Shown: piece by piece, positions 16,425 through 25,006 of the stretch
Layout of the letters: each line of letters begins with the position of its first letter
Position numbering within the stretch: position 1 is the first letter of the stretch
Assembly (NCBI GenBank): GCA_017525915.1
Contig: JAFXSC010000016.1
Span: forward strand, 48,089-112,088
DNA from: Ruminococcus sp.
Lineage (GTDB): Bacteria > Bacillota > Clostridia > Oscillospirales > Ruminococcaceae
Direction: 5' to 3'
DNA length: 64,000 bases
The notes under the pieces: model-generated
What the model saw: the letters and a program-made list of their open reading frames with translations, nothing else
The model's database searches: none
Told to the model about the DNA's origin: nothing
Translations under genes and position numbers: made by a program

Positions 16425-17402
16425 CTATTCTATAATTCTAAGCACCTTTCCGTCGGATTCAAGCACGACGGTCCCGTCTTTGTCGGTGCGGTATATCCTG
16501 TCTGTATAGCGACGCAGTCTTTTCAGGACGGAAGCCGAAGGGTGTCCGTATGAATTGTCCTTGCCGCAAGAAATAACTGCAATATCCGGTGTTACCGCAG
16601 CGAGCAGGGCTTCCGATGAAGATGAGCTGCTGCCGTGGTGACCGGCTTTATAAACATTCACATGGCGAAGTCTTCCTCCGCCGATCATTTCGTGTTCTGA
16701 CTGAGTTTCCGCATCGCCGGTAAGCAGCAGGCTGACTGAGCCGTGTGTCACCATGAATGCGACCGAGCTGTCGTTGAGGTCTTCATATCCGGAATGTGCC
16801 GGAGCAATTACCTCCGCCCGTGCATCGCCAAGGGATACCGTATACCCGGGTACAGCCTGAGTGAGCTGCAAGCCCTTATCAGCGCAGGCATCAAGGAACT
16901 TCTCGTAGTACACAGCAGTCGGGAGCTGCCAGTCATCAAGCGGCGGTACAATGACCTCACCGATGTCGAAATCCTTCACTATCCCAGCCATTCCGCCCAT
17001 ATGGTCAGAGTGTGGATGCGTGGCTACAAGGCAGTCGATCCGCTTTATGCCGCGCGCACTGAGGTATTTGGTGACCCTGCTGAGATACTGGTACTCACCG
17101 CAGTCGATCAGCATTATCCTGCCGTCGCAGGCGAGGAGCGTACAGTCTCCCTGTCCGACATCTATGAAGTGTACCGCAAGGGTATCGTCTGCCGCAAGAT
17201 AGGGCTTCGGCTTGCTGTATCGCTTCCACAGGAATATCCCGCAGACGATCAGCAGCAATAACAGCAGCGGTGATATCAGTGACCTTTTCTTTTTGGCTTT
17301 CCGCTTTTTTCTGTACGGCGGATGTTTCCGGTACTTTTTCGCTGTTCGCCGGAGCTTTTTGCTCTGGTCCCGTGCGATGCGGTATCTCTGCCGTTTCTGC
17401 AC
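16425..17402 (-). CDS. ComEC/Rec2-like metallo-beta-lactamase-fold hydrolase, membrane anchored
   Basis: This 325-residue protein has a very basic N-terminus (about 1-40), one membrane segment (about 43-60) and an extracytoplasmic metallohydrolase domain (75-320). The domain has the ComEC-like FIDVGQGDCTLL motif and the metal ligands ATHPHSDHMGGM, followed by LTGDAE and YKAGHHGSSSSSSEA. In natural competence, ComEC domains are thought to degrade the non-transported DNA strand; stand-alone versions are of unknown role. The proposed start is a GTG 127 bases inside the upstream ygiQ-like gene, so the exact start is uncertain; the conserved domain is not affected. Confidence 0.82.
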   Translation of the reverse strand: MQKRQRYRIARDQSKKLRRTAKKYRKHPPYRKKRKAKKKRSLISPLLLLLLIVCGIFLWKRYSKPKPYLAADDTLAVHFIDVGQGDCTLLACDGRIMLIDCGEYQYLSRVTKYLSARGIKRIDCLVATHPHSDHMGGMAGIVKDFDIGEVIVPPLDDWQLPTAVYYEKFLDACADKGLQLTQAVPGYTVSLGDARAEVIAPAHSGYEDLNDSSVAFMVTHGSVSLLLTGDAETQSEHEMIGGGRLRHVNVYKAGHHGSSSSSSEALLAAVTPDIAVISCGKDNSYGHPSASVLKRLRRYTDRIYRTDKDGTVVLESDGKVLRIIE

Positions 17403-19225
17403 TGTCTGTCACCGTCCTTCCGGCTGTGCTGAGCGTCGTCCCGGACGAGACATTTCGGTGAACTGCCGATGAGGTCACGTCTTCCGGCAGTCTTCAGCGC
17501 TTCGAGCACGATCTCCCTGTTCTGCGGACGGAAGTATTGCAGGAGCGCCCTCTGCATAGCCTTTTCCTTCGGAGTTTTCGGAACATACACCTTTTCCATA
17601 GTGTACGGGTCGAGCTCAGTGTAGAACATACAAGTCGATATCGTGCCGGGGGTCGGGTAGAAATCCTGCACCTGCTCCGGACGTATCTTGTTGTCGCGAA
17701 GGAAAAGCGCAAGCTCTATCGCCTCGCTGAGAGTGCTTCCGGGGTGGGAGGACATGAGATACGGCACAAGGTACTGTTCCTTGCCCATGCCCTTGGTTAT
17801 CTCATAAAAGCGCTTCTGGAACGCCTTGTAAGCCTCAATGTGGGGCTTTCCCATTTTGTCAAGCACAACAGCGGAACAGTGCTCCGGAGCGACCTTGAGC
17901 TGACCGCTTATGTGGTGCTGTATCAGCTCGCGCATGAACTCGTCGTTCTTATCCTGCATGAGGTAGTCGTAACGTATTCCCGAGCGTATGAAAACGCGCT
18001 TGATACCCTTTATCTTCCGTATCTTCCGCAGCATTGCGAGATATTCGGTGTGGTCGGCTTTAAGTGCCGGACAAGGCGTCGGCGCAAGGCACTTCTTCCC
18101 CATGCACAGTCCCTTGCTGAGCTGCTTCTCGCAGGAGGTATGTCGGAAGTTTGCCGTCGGACCTCCCACATCGTGTATGTAGCCCTTGAAATCGGGCATT
18201 TTCGTAATTCTTTCTGCCTCCGCAAGGACTGACTCCTCGCTGCGGACAGTTACCCTTCTGCCCTGATGAAGTGCGATCGAGCAGAAATTGCAGTAGCCGA
18301 AACAGCCGCGGTTATGGGTTATCGAGAAGCGGACCTCCTCTATGCCGGGCACTCCGCCCTGACTGTCATAGGAGGGGTGTACCGCCCTTGTGTACGGCAG
18401 GCTGTAAACGCGGTCAAGTTCCTCGGTCGTAAGGCTGTAAGCCGGCGGATTCTGCACGAGCATGAGCCTGCCGTGGCGCTGGATGATGATCTTTCCGTAG
18501 ACCTCGTCCTGCCAGTCGTACTGTATCTTCGTAGCCTTCGCGTACTCCGCCTTGTTCGCGCGTACCTGCTCGAAAGAGGGACACTGTGCCGCTCCGAGGG
18601 GAGTATTCACCGGCTCGGTGAGATAGCAGGTGCCGCGGACGTCGCGGATATCCCTGATACTCTCCCCTGCTGCGAGCCTTTTGCAGACCTCCTCGGTCTG
18701 GTGCTCACCCATGCCGTACATGAGCATATCAGCACCGCTGTCTGTCAGTATCGAGGGACGCACATCGTCGTCCCAGTAGTCATAGTGTGCGAAACGGCGG
18801 AGAGAAGCCTCCAGGCCGCCTATCACGATGGTGACGTCACCGAAGTATTCCCTGAGCTTCTGGCAGTAGACGATAACGGCTCTGTCGGGACGTTTCCCTG
18901 CAATTCCTCCCGGAGAATATGCGTCATCGGAGCGCTTTCTCTTGGCGGCGGTATAGTGTGCGACCATTGAGTCGATGTTTCCGGAGGTCACAAGGAAGGC
19001 GTACTTAGGTGCGCCGAAACGCCGGAAATCCCTGTCAGAATGCCAGTCCGGCTGGGCGATCACGCCGACCGTAAAGCCCATAGACTGAACAAGGCGGGTA
19101 ATGATAGCCGCCCCGAAGCTGGGGTGATCGACATAGGCATCGCCTGTTATGTATATGAAATCGAACTGTTCAATACCCAGCTCGTCCATTTCCTTTTTTG
19201 TAGTCGGCAAGAAGCCCTCGTACAT
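17276..19225 (-). CDS. YgiQ-family radical SAM protein
   Basis: This 649-residue protein has the YgiQ N-terminal B12-binding-like region (FLPTTKKEMDELG and YITGDAYVDHPSFGAAII) and the radical SAM cluster motif CFGYCNFCSIALHQGR (CX3CX2C). A further Cys pair, then RSGIRYDYLM, and a C-terminal region with the TPGTISTCMFYTELDPYTM motif follow. The last 60 residues are basic and low in complexity and overlap the next gene. The biochemical role of the family is unknown; it is expected to use S-adenosylmethionine and a 4Fe-4S cluster. First gene of the eight-gene operon. Confidence 0.9.
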   Translation of the reverse strand: MYEGFLPTTKKEMDELGIEQFDFIYITGDAYVDHPSFGAAIITRLVQSMGFTVGVIAQPDWHSDRDFRRFGAPKYAFLVTSGNIDSMVAHYTAAKRKRSDDAYSPGGIAGKRPDRAVIVYCQKLREYFGDVTIVIGGLEASLRRFAHYDYWDDDVRPSILTDSGADMLMYGMGEHQTEEVCKRLAAGESIRDIRDVRGTCYLTEPVNTPLGAAQCPSFEQVRANKAEYAKATKIQYDWQDEVYGKIIIQRHGRLMLVQNPPAYSLTTEELDRVYSLPYTRAVHPSYDSQGGVPGIEEVRFSITHNRGCFGYCNFCSIALHQGRRVTVRSEESVLAEAERITKMPDFKGYIHDVGGPTANFRHTSCEKQLSKGLCMGKKCLAPTPCPALKADHTEYLAMLRKIRKIKGIKRVFIRSGIRYDYLMQDKNDEFMRELIQHHISGQLKVAPEHCSAVVLDKMGKPHIEAYKAFQKRFYEITKGMGKEQYLVPYLMSSHPGSTLSEAIELALFLRDNKIRPEQVQDFYPTPGTISTCMFYTELDPYTMEKVYVPKTPKEKAMQRALLQYFRPQNREIVLEALKTAGRRDLIGSSPKCLVRDDAQHSRKDGDRQCRNGRDTASHGTRAKSSGEQRKSTGNIRRTEKSGKPKRKGH

Positions 19226-19244
19226 CTTTCGGCACCTCCCTTTG

Positions 19245-19359
19245 TAATTAGTAATTAGTTATTAGTGCATAGTGCATAGTTGCGGTGTCCGGCTTTGCCG
19301 GACGAATATAAAGAAAGATGCCGGCAGCTATAACTTTGCACTAAGCACTGATAACTGAT
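19245..19359. repeat. Palindromic dispersed repeat with AGTTATTAGTGCATAGTGC arms
   Basis: The left arm (19245-19280) reads TTAGTTATTAGTGCATAGTG; the right arm (19331-19359) is its inverted counterpart (minus strand CAGTTATCAGTGCTTAGTGC). A perfect GTCCGGC / GCCGGAC hairpin sits between them (19287-19303). The right arm abuts the ftsK stop codon. Two related half-copies occur at 31070 and 49402. It behaves like a small non-autonomous repeat family or a mobile hairpin. Confidence 0.65.
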
Positions 19360-21953
19360 CAGTCAATGTCCTGCATACGGCGGAGCTTGCGCTCGTCGAA
19401 CTGCATCTTCGACATAAGGACCTTACGCGGCTTTGCACCCTCGCTGGGACCGATAACGCCGCGCTCCTCGAGTTCGTCCATAACGCGCGCCGCCCTTGCA
19501 TAGCCGAGCTTGAGCTTTCTCTGGAGCATGGAAGTTGAGAGTTGTCCGGCATTGACAGCGACCTCCATAGCCTTCTCAACATAGTCCTCGTCCGAACCTG
19601 CAACAAAATCCGAGGAGTCGTCGTCACTGTCGCCCTTGCCCTTCGGCTCATAGTTCTCAACATCAGCAATGATGCTCTCATCGTATTCAGCCTGGCACTG
19701 GTCTCTGATAAAGTCGAGAGTCTTCTTGATTTCGCCGTTTGAGGCAAAACAGCCCTGTATACGCACCGGCTTGTTCGTACCTATCGGCATATAGAGCATA
19801 TCACCGTTTCCGAGGAGCTTTTCAGCGCCGGCAACGTCAATGATAGTACGCGAATCGACCTGAGACATAACGGAAAGTGCGATACGGCTCGGGATATTAG
19901 CCTTGATGATACCGGTGATAACATCGGTGGTAGGACGCTGTGTGGCTACAACAAGGTGCATACCGGCAGCACGTCCCATCTGTGCAAGACGCTGTATCGA
20001 GTCCTCGACCTCGTTCTTTGCAACGAGCATCATATCGGCAAGCTCATCTATGAACACCACTATCTGCGGCATTTTTTCAAGCTCGTCATTGCTCTCGGCC
20101 ATAGAGTTGAAGCTTTCGAGTGAATTCGCGCCATAGTCCGAGAACAGCTTGTAGCGGCGCATCATCTCGTTAACAGCCCAGTTGAGAGCTCCGGCAGCCT
20201 TCTTGACCTCGATGATTATAGGGATAAGCAAGTGGGGAATGCCCTCGAACACCTTGAATTCGACCATTTTCGGGTCGATGAGTATGAGCTTCACCTCGTC
20301 CGGACGGGCGTTGTAGAGTATACTCATTATAATAGAACGGGTGCAGACAGACTTACCCGAACCTGTAGTACCTGCGATGATAACGTGAGGCATCTTGGCG
20401 ATATCGCCGAGGATAACGTTACCTGCAATGTCCTTGCCGACTGCGAAGGTGAGCTTGCTCTTGGCGTTCCTGAAATCGGGGACTGAAAGTATCTCCCTGA
20501 GAGTTACCATGTCCCTGAGCTCGTTAGGCACTTCTATACCTACGACCGACTTGCCGGGGACGGGAGCTTCTATTCTGACGCCCTGAGCCGCAAGGCTGAG
20601 CGCGATATCGTCCTCCAGGCCCTTTATCTTCGAGACCTTGACGCCGGGTCCCGGCTGTATCTCGTACCTTGTGATAGAAGGTCCGCGGAGGATATTCTGT
20701 ATCTTGACCTTTACCCCGAAGCTGGAGAAGGTGTTGACTATGACCTCAGCCTTCTCACGCATCTCGGCCGCCGCCTCGGTACTGTTGTTCCTTATCTGAG
20801 GAAGCGAAAGAAGGTCAAGAGGCGGAAGTATGTATATCTTTTCGGGAACGGCTGCCGCCGGAGCTTCCGGTTCATCACCGATGCTGATGTCGATGCTGTC
20901 ATTCGGTTTTCCGGCAGCTTCACGGGCGATGAGCGATTCAAGTCCGTCATCGGCAGAAGCGGTCTTTCTAGCCGGCTGATGCTGCTTCTTTGCGGCGGCA
21001 GGCTTGTCCTGCACCGGCGGTATAAGGTCATCGGTCGGTAGCGGTATATCGAACATGAAGTCGTCACTTCCGCCCTTGGGAGCTTCCGTGACAGGTATAT
21101 TTATGGGGATTATCCTCTCCGTGTTATCCTCCGGAACGTCAGCAGGAGCGTTATCCCGGGCTTCTTCGGGTATTTCCTCCCGGAGCCTTTTCTCCTCACG
21201 GCGGCTGCGGCTGTTGACTATCTCGATAGCCTCCATGTCCTTGTCGAAGCTTTTCTTCTCCTTATCATCGTCGATGTCGTCCTCCTCCTCGAAGGCATCA
21301 CCGAACTTTCCGCCGACTGACACACAGTGTATGCCCTTGAAGCATCTTCCGATGAACCTGAAAGGCGGAGAGAGCATATTCAGGAATTCGATAAGGCTCA
21401 GCCCCGTAAGGAGCATTCCGAAGACGAAGAACATTATTACAGTGATTATCTTTGCGCCGAGACTTCCGAATGCCTTGATAAGTATACCGGCGATGACGAT
21501 GCTCGCAACACCTCCGCCGCGCAGCTCTGAACCGTCGGCATAAAGCTCGCGGAGCTGCACACGGAAGGAGTCTCCGGGGAGGCTTCCCACGAAGAATATC
21601 TGTATCGCTGCACTGGTCAGGAACATGAGCGCAACGCCCCATACTGCCCTGCCGGCAACGCATTTCTGGCTTTTTTCCATACCTATCTGGACGGCTGTAT
21701 AAATAAGTATCATCGGCACGAAGAATGCCGCTATGCCGAACATTCCGAGCAGGAAGCGGTGTATCGCGTGCCAGCCTGCCGAACCTGTTATGAGCACCAT
21801 CATGGCTGTCAGCAAGCCCGATGCAAAGAGTATTATCGACCAGAACTGGTTCTGATCGTTTTTGAGCTGCTTGGAGACCTCGGGCTTAGGCGGCTCGGGG
21901 GGCGGCGGCGGTGCAGCCTTCCGCTGTGCGGTCTTCTTTTTAGGTTCTGCCAT
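19359..21953 (-). CDS. ftsK: FtsK/SpoIIIE DNA translocase
   Basis: This 864-residue protein has four N-terminal membrane segments (about 35-190) and a charged, Pro-rich linker (200-390). The FtsK motor follows, with a Walker A box (IAGTTGSGKSVCTRSII), a Walker B box (IVVFIDELADMMLVA), the VEIPNELRDMVTLREIL segment and the ATQRPTTDVITGIIKANIPS sensor. The gamma winged-helix domain ends the protein (about 795-850). It pumps chromosomal DNA across the division or sporulation septum. The tepA-like protease gene lies just upstream, a conserved Firmicutes pairing. Division versus sporulation use cannot be told from sequence alone. Confidence 0.93.
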   Translation of the reverse strand: MAEPKKKTAQRKAAPPPPPEPPKPEVSKQLKNDQNQFWSIILFASGLLTAMMVLITGSAGWHAIHRFLLGMFGIAAFFVPMILIYTAVQIGMEKSQKCVAGRAVWGVALMFLTSAAIQIFFVGSLPGDSFRVQLRELYADGSELRGGGVASIVIAGILIKAFGSLGAKIITVIMFFVFGMLLTGLSLIEFLNMLSPPFRFIGRCFKGIHCVSVGGKFGDAFEEEDDIDDDKEKKSFDKDMEAIEIVNSRSRREEKRLREEIPEEARDNAPADVPEDNTERIIPINIPVTEAPKGGSDDFMFDIPLPTDDLIPPVQDKPAAAKKQHQPARKTASADDGLESLIAREAAGKPNDSIDISIGDEPEAPAAAVPEKIYILPPLDLLSLPQIRNNSTEAAAEMREKAEVIVNTFSSFGVKVKIQNILRGPSITRYEIQPGPGVKVSKIKGLEDDIALSLAAQGVRIEAPVPGKSVVGIEVPNELRDMVTLREILSVPDFRNAKSKLTFAVGKDIAGNVILGDIAKMPHVIIAGTTGSGKSVCTRSIIMSILYNARPDEVKLILIDPKMVEFKVFEGIPHLLIPIIIEVKKAAGALNWAVNEMMRRYKLFSDYGANSLESFNSMAESNDELEKMPQIVVFIDELADMMLVAKNEVEDSIQRLAQMGRAAGMHLVVATQRPTTDVITGIIKANIPSRIALSVMSQVDSRTIIDVAGAEKLLGNGDMLYMPIGTNKPVRIQGCFASNGEIKKTLDFIRDQCQAEYDESIIADVENYEPKGKGDSDDDSSDFVAGSDEDYVEKAMEVAVNAGQLSTSMLQRKLKLGYARAARVMDELEERGVIGPSEGAKPRKVLMSKMQFDERKLRRMQDID

Positions 21954-21976
21954 ATTTTCCTCCGTTTTGTTCTACG

Positions 21977-22684
21977 TTACTGATATCTTTTTCCGGTGTG
22001 CTCTATCATGCCGTAAAGGCAGTCCATAGCGTCACCGAGGCTTCCGAGAGAGTCGATGAGTCCGAGCTCTACCGCTTCCCTTCCCTCAATAACACTGCCT
22101 ACGTCCATGACGAGTTCCTGTGTATTTGTAAGGAGCCTTCTGAAATCCGGCTCACTGACCTTGCTGTTGCGAAGAATAAAGCTGATTATCCTGTCCTGCA
22201 TCTTGTCGAAGTAGGAAAGAGTCTGGGGCACTCCGAGAACGGTGCCGTTCATGCGTACCGGGTGGATAGTCATTGAAGCAGTCGGAACGATGAAAGAATG
22301 CTTTGCACTTACCGCGAGGGGAACGCCGATAGAGTGTCCGCCGCCGACAACGAGTGAAACGGTCGGTGTTTTCATGCCCGAAATGAGCTCCGCGATCGCG
22401 AGTCCGGCTTCAACGTCTCCGCCGACGGTGTTGAGGATAATGAGAAGTCCCTCGACGCTCCTGTCCTGTTCAATGGCGATGAGCGCAGGGATAATATGCT
22501 CATAGCGCGTGGTCTTGTTCTGCTCGGGAAGGACGTAGTGTCCCTCTATCTGACCCACGACCGAAAGGCAGTGGATAAGGTGCTTCGAGTTCTGCGAGAC
22601 GGTCTGTCCGATTTTTTCGGCAAGCTCTGCCTCTGAAAGCTTTTCCTCCGTGCGTGTAGACTCCCTGTTTTCGTCCTTGTCCAT
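21977..22684 (-). CDS. tepA: ClpP-family protease, TepA-like
   Basis: This 235-residue protein belongs to the ClpP-like Ser protease clan of the TepA/YmfB type. It contains NTVGGDVEAGLAIAELI, the nucleophile Ser in GGGHSIGVPLAV, and the His in TIHPVRMNG, with a C-terminal GLIDSLGSL region. TepA-like proteins are linked to clearance or translocation of secreted peptides. It is encoded 23 bases upstream of ftsK on the same strand, matching the usual tepA-spoIIIE arrangement. Role beyond proteolysis is inferred from family. Confidence 0.88.
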   Translation of the reverse strand: MDKDENRESTRTEEKLSEAELAEKIGQTVSQNSKHLIHCLSVVGQIEGHYVLPEQNKTTRYEHIIPALIAIEQDRSVEGLLIILNTVGGDVEAGLAIAELISGMKTPTVSLVVGGGHSIGVPLAVSAKHSFIVPTASMTIHPVRMNGTVLGVPQTLSYFDKMQDRIISFILRNSKVSEPDFRRLLTNTQELVMDVGSVIEGREAVELGLIDSLGSLGDAMDCLYGMIEHTGKRYQ

Positions 22685-22980
22685 GTCAAGTGCTCCCTTC
22701 TGCAGTTTCAGGTATAGTATATCCAGAAACCGGGAGCATATACATTATTATTATACGCCAAAGCCGCACCAAAGTCAAGACCTTTCCAATGTGTAATTAA
22801 ATTGAGAACGGAAAATGGTGGTGTGCGGCGTTCGCAGGACGGATCTGAATTTACAACTCCTTACTTGCTATTATAACGTGAACAGTGCTCAGCTCAGAGG
22901 ACAACCTGCAACTTTAAGTTCACCAGAACCGTTCGCTTGACCTTGTTTTGTGTTCAAATGATGAAATTTTTCAAAAACCC
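22685..22980. other. Gene-free stretch between tepA and nfeD
   Basis: Most of this 370-base gap (22685-23054) has no open frame with a ribosome site and no clear hairpin. It separates divergent genes. The only site I can support is the plus-strand promoter near its right end. A tepA promoter is expected but I could not fix one. Confidence 0.4.
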
Positions 22981-23009
22981 TTGAAATTTACTCGGATATG
23001 TGGTAGAAT
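22981..23009 (+). promoter_or_regulatory. Promoter of the nfeD-SPFH operon
   Basis: TTGAAA, 17 bp, TAGAAT, 46 bases before the nfeD start codon. Confidence 0.65.
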
Positions 23010-23054
23010 ATTGTCGTAGGGATTACTACAATATCCGAGAAAGGGGGTCAAGTC

Positions 23055-23495
23055 ATGGAGGCCGAGCTTTTCATCTGGGCAATAGTATTCGCTCTCTTTG
23101 TGGTAGCTGAGGTCACTACCGTGCAGCTCGTTTCGATCTGGTTCGCAGTCGGTGCGCTTTGCGCTCTCCTCAGTGCGTACTTCTTCAATGTGGGCTTCAT
23201 CGCACAGTTTGCGATCTTCACGCTGTCATCCGGCATCTTCCTTGCGTTCACGTTCCCGTTCCTGAGTAAATGGCGCAAAAACCGGGTGCCTGTTTCTACG
23301 AATGCTGAGCTCGATATCGGTGAGACTGCTGTCGTTATCGAGGAGATCAACGAGAACACCGGCTCCGGACGAGTCACTTTAAAAGGGGTCGATTGGAGTG
23401 CAGTTCCGGCAGTCAGTGGAACAGTTATCCCGAAGGACAGCATTGTCATCGTAAAAAAGGTTCAGGGAGCAAAACTCACAGTTGTTCTTAAATAA
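23055..23495 (+). CDS. NfeD-like membrane protein
   Basis: This 146-residue protein has membrane segments in its first 70 residues (FIWAIVFALFVVAEV and FFNVGFIAQFAIFTL) and an OB-fold NfeD C-terminal domain (about 80-146, with IGETAVVIEEI and GRVTLKGVDWSAVP). NfeD proteins pair with SPFH-domain proteins, which is the next gene here (33 bases apart). They are thought to help organise membrane microdomains. Short N-terminal form without the ClpP-like domain. Confidence 0.88.
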   Translation: MEAELFIWAIVFALFVVAEVTTVQLVSIWFAVGALCALLSAYFFNVGFIAQFAIFTLSSGIFLAFTFPFLSKWRKNRVPVSTNAELDIGETAVVIEEINENTGSGRVTLKGVDWSAVPAVSGTVIPKDSIVIVKKVQGAKLTVVLK

Positions 23496-23528
23496 TCATT
23501 GTAATCAATAAACAGGAGGAATTTTATC

Positions 23529-24515
23529 ATGGGATCAATTCTTACATTCATTGTTTTAGCAGTTATTGTATTTCTTATTTTCATAATCGTAAGGAGCTTC
23601 AGGGTAGTTCCGCAGGCTCATGTGTTCGTTGTTGAGCGTCTCGGTGCTTTCCACGCTGAGTGGGAGACCGGCGTTCATGTTCTCGTTCCGTTCATCGACC
23701 GCATCGCCGGAAAGGTCTCCCTCAAGGAGAAGGTCGTTGACTTCAAGCCGCAGCCCGTTATCACCAAGGATAACGTTACCATGCAGATAGATACAGTCGT
23801 ATTCTTCCAGGTAACTGACGCAAAGCAGTACATCTACGGAGTTGAAAGACCTCTTGTTGCTATCGAGAACCTCTCCGCAACAACTCTCCGTAACATCATC
23901 GGTGAAATGGAACTCGATACCACACTCACCTCGCGTGATGTGATAAACACAAAGATAACCTCTATCCTCGACCAGGCTACCGACCGCTGGGGCATCAAGG
24001 TAAACCGCGTAGAGCTCAAGAATATCCTTCCTCCGCGTGAGATACAGGACGCAATGGAGAAGCAGATGAAGGCTGAGCGTGAGCGCCGTGAGAAGATACT
24101 CCAGGCAGAGGGTGACAAGAAGTCACAGATCCTCGTTGCAGAAGGTGAAAAGGAGTCACAGATACTCCGTGCACAGGCTAAGAAGGAGTCGCAGATACTA
24201 GAGGCTGAGGCTCAGAAGCAGGCTATGATACTCCGTGCGGACGCCGTTAAGGAGCAGAAGATACTTGAAGCTACCGGTGAAGCAAGGGCTATCGAAATGG
24301 TTCAGCAGGCACTTGCTGAGAGTATTGTAAAGCTCAATGAGTCCAATCCTAATGAGAGAGTTATACAGCTCAAGTCCCTCGAAGCCTTCCAGAAGGCTGC
24401 TGACGGTAAGGCTACAAAGATCATCATACCCAGCGAGATACAGGGAATTGCAGGTCTTGCAGCCGGTCTGAAGTCTGTTGTTGAAAAGGACGTTCAGGCA
24501 AACGATAAGAACTGA
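23529..24515 (+). CDS. SPFH/Band 7 (stomatin/QmcA-like) protein
   Basis: This 328-residue protein has one N-terminal membrane segment (about residues 4-22) and an SPFH domain (about 28-200, with VVERLGAFHAEWETGVHVLV and PFIDRIAGKVSLKEKVVDFK). A long coiled coil rich in Glu, Lys, Gln and Ala (about 190-270) has the repeated pattern KKESQILRAQ / KKESQILEAE. It should oligomerise on the membrane beside NfeD. A strong terminator follows 6 bases after the stop. Confidence 0.9.
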   Translation: MGSILTFIVLAVIVFLIFIIVRSFRVVPQAHVFVVERLGAFHAEWETGVHVLVPFIDRIAGKVSLKEKVVDFKPQPVITKDNVTMQIDTVVFFQVTDAKQYIYGVERPLVAIENLSATTLRNIIGEMELDTTLTSRDVINTKITSILDQATDRWGIKVNRVELKNILPPREIQDAMEKQMKAERERREKILQAEGDKKSQILVAEGEKESQILRAQAKKESQILEAEAQKQAMILRADAVKEQKILEATGEARAIEMVQQALAESIVKLNESNPNERVIQLKSLEAFQKAADGKATKIIIPSEIQGIAGLAAGLKSVVEKDVQANDKN

Positions 24516-24520
24516 TACAA

Positions 24521-24553
24521 AGCCGCCGCACGACAAGTGCGGCGGCTTTTTTG
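24521..24553 (+). terminator. Terminator of the nfeD-SPFH operon
   Basis: Perfect 11-bp stem AGCCGCCGCAC / GTGCGGCGGCT with a GACAA loop and a run of six T residues. Confidence 0.92.
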
Positions 24554-24774
24554 CGCGATCAGAACTAAAATCACCGTGGTCTGTGCCGTCCGCAAGAACA
24601 GGGGAAGCCGACCTCCGGTTCGGCGAGCTGCGTGACGCCGCTTTCCACATTTCCACGTTGAGTTCCATGTTAAAAAGAAAACTATTATGAACGTCAAAAA
24701 CAGTTTATAAATGAAGTTCGTTTTTGTCTGTTGGTACGATTTTTGCAAAAAATGTAAAACCTTGTTTTTTGCTA
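24554..24774. other. Gene-free stretch upstream of the acyltransferase operon
   Basis: The gap 24516-25006 starts with the terminator above. The GC-richer part to about 24670 holds a small hairpin (GCCGACCTCCGGTTCGGC) and no supported gene. The remainder is strongly AT-rich and leads to the promoter at 24775. Confidence 0.4.
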
Positions 24775-24803
24775 TTGCAATCCGTAAATATTTGGTGTAT
24801 AAT
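24775..24803 (+). promoter_or_regulatory. Sigma-A promoter of the MBOAT-DHHW-FkbH-ACP operon
   Basis: TTGCAA, 17 bp, TATAAT. It lies about 200 bases before the first start codon, giving a long AT-rich 5' leader in which I see no clear riboswitch. Confidence 0.7.
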
Positions 24804-25006
24804 AACATATGCAATGTTATATAGTTTTTACTATTACAGATAGTAATACTCTGTAAGTTATTGTTAAAATTATATATTGCATTATTTTTTGGAGATTTTT
24901 CAGATATTATTTGTGCAGTTTTACAACATTGCAGGACCGCCGCGCTTATCATGCGGAAACAGAGATAGAAATAAAACAAAAGAACCCTCAAGGTGGTAAC
25001 AACAAA

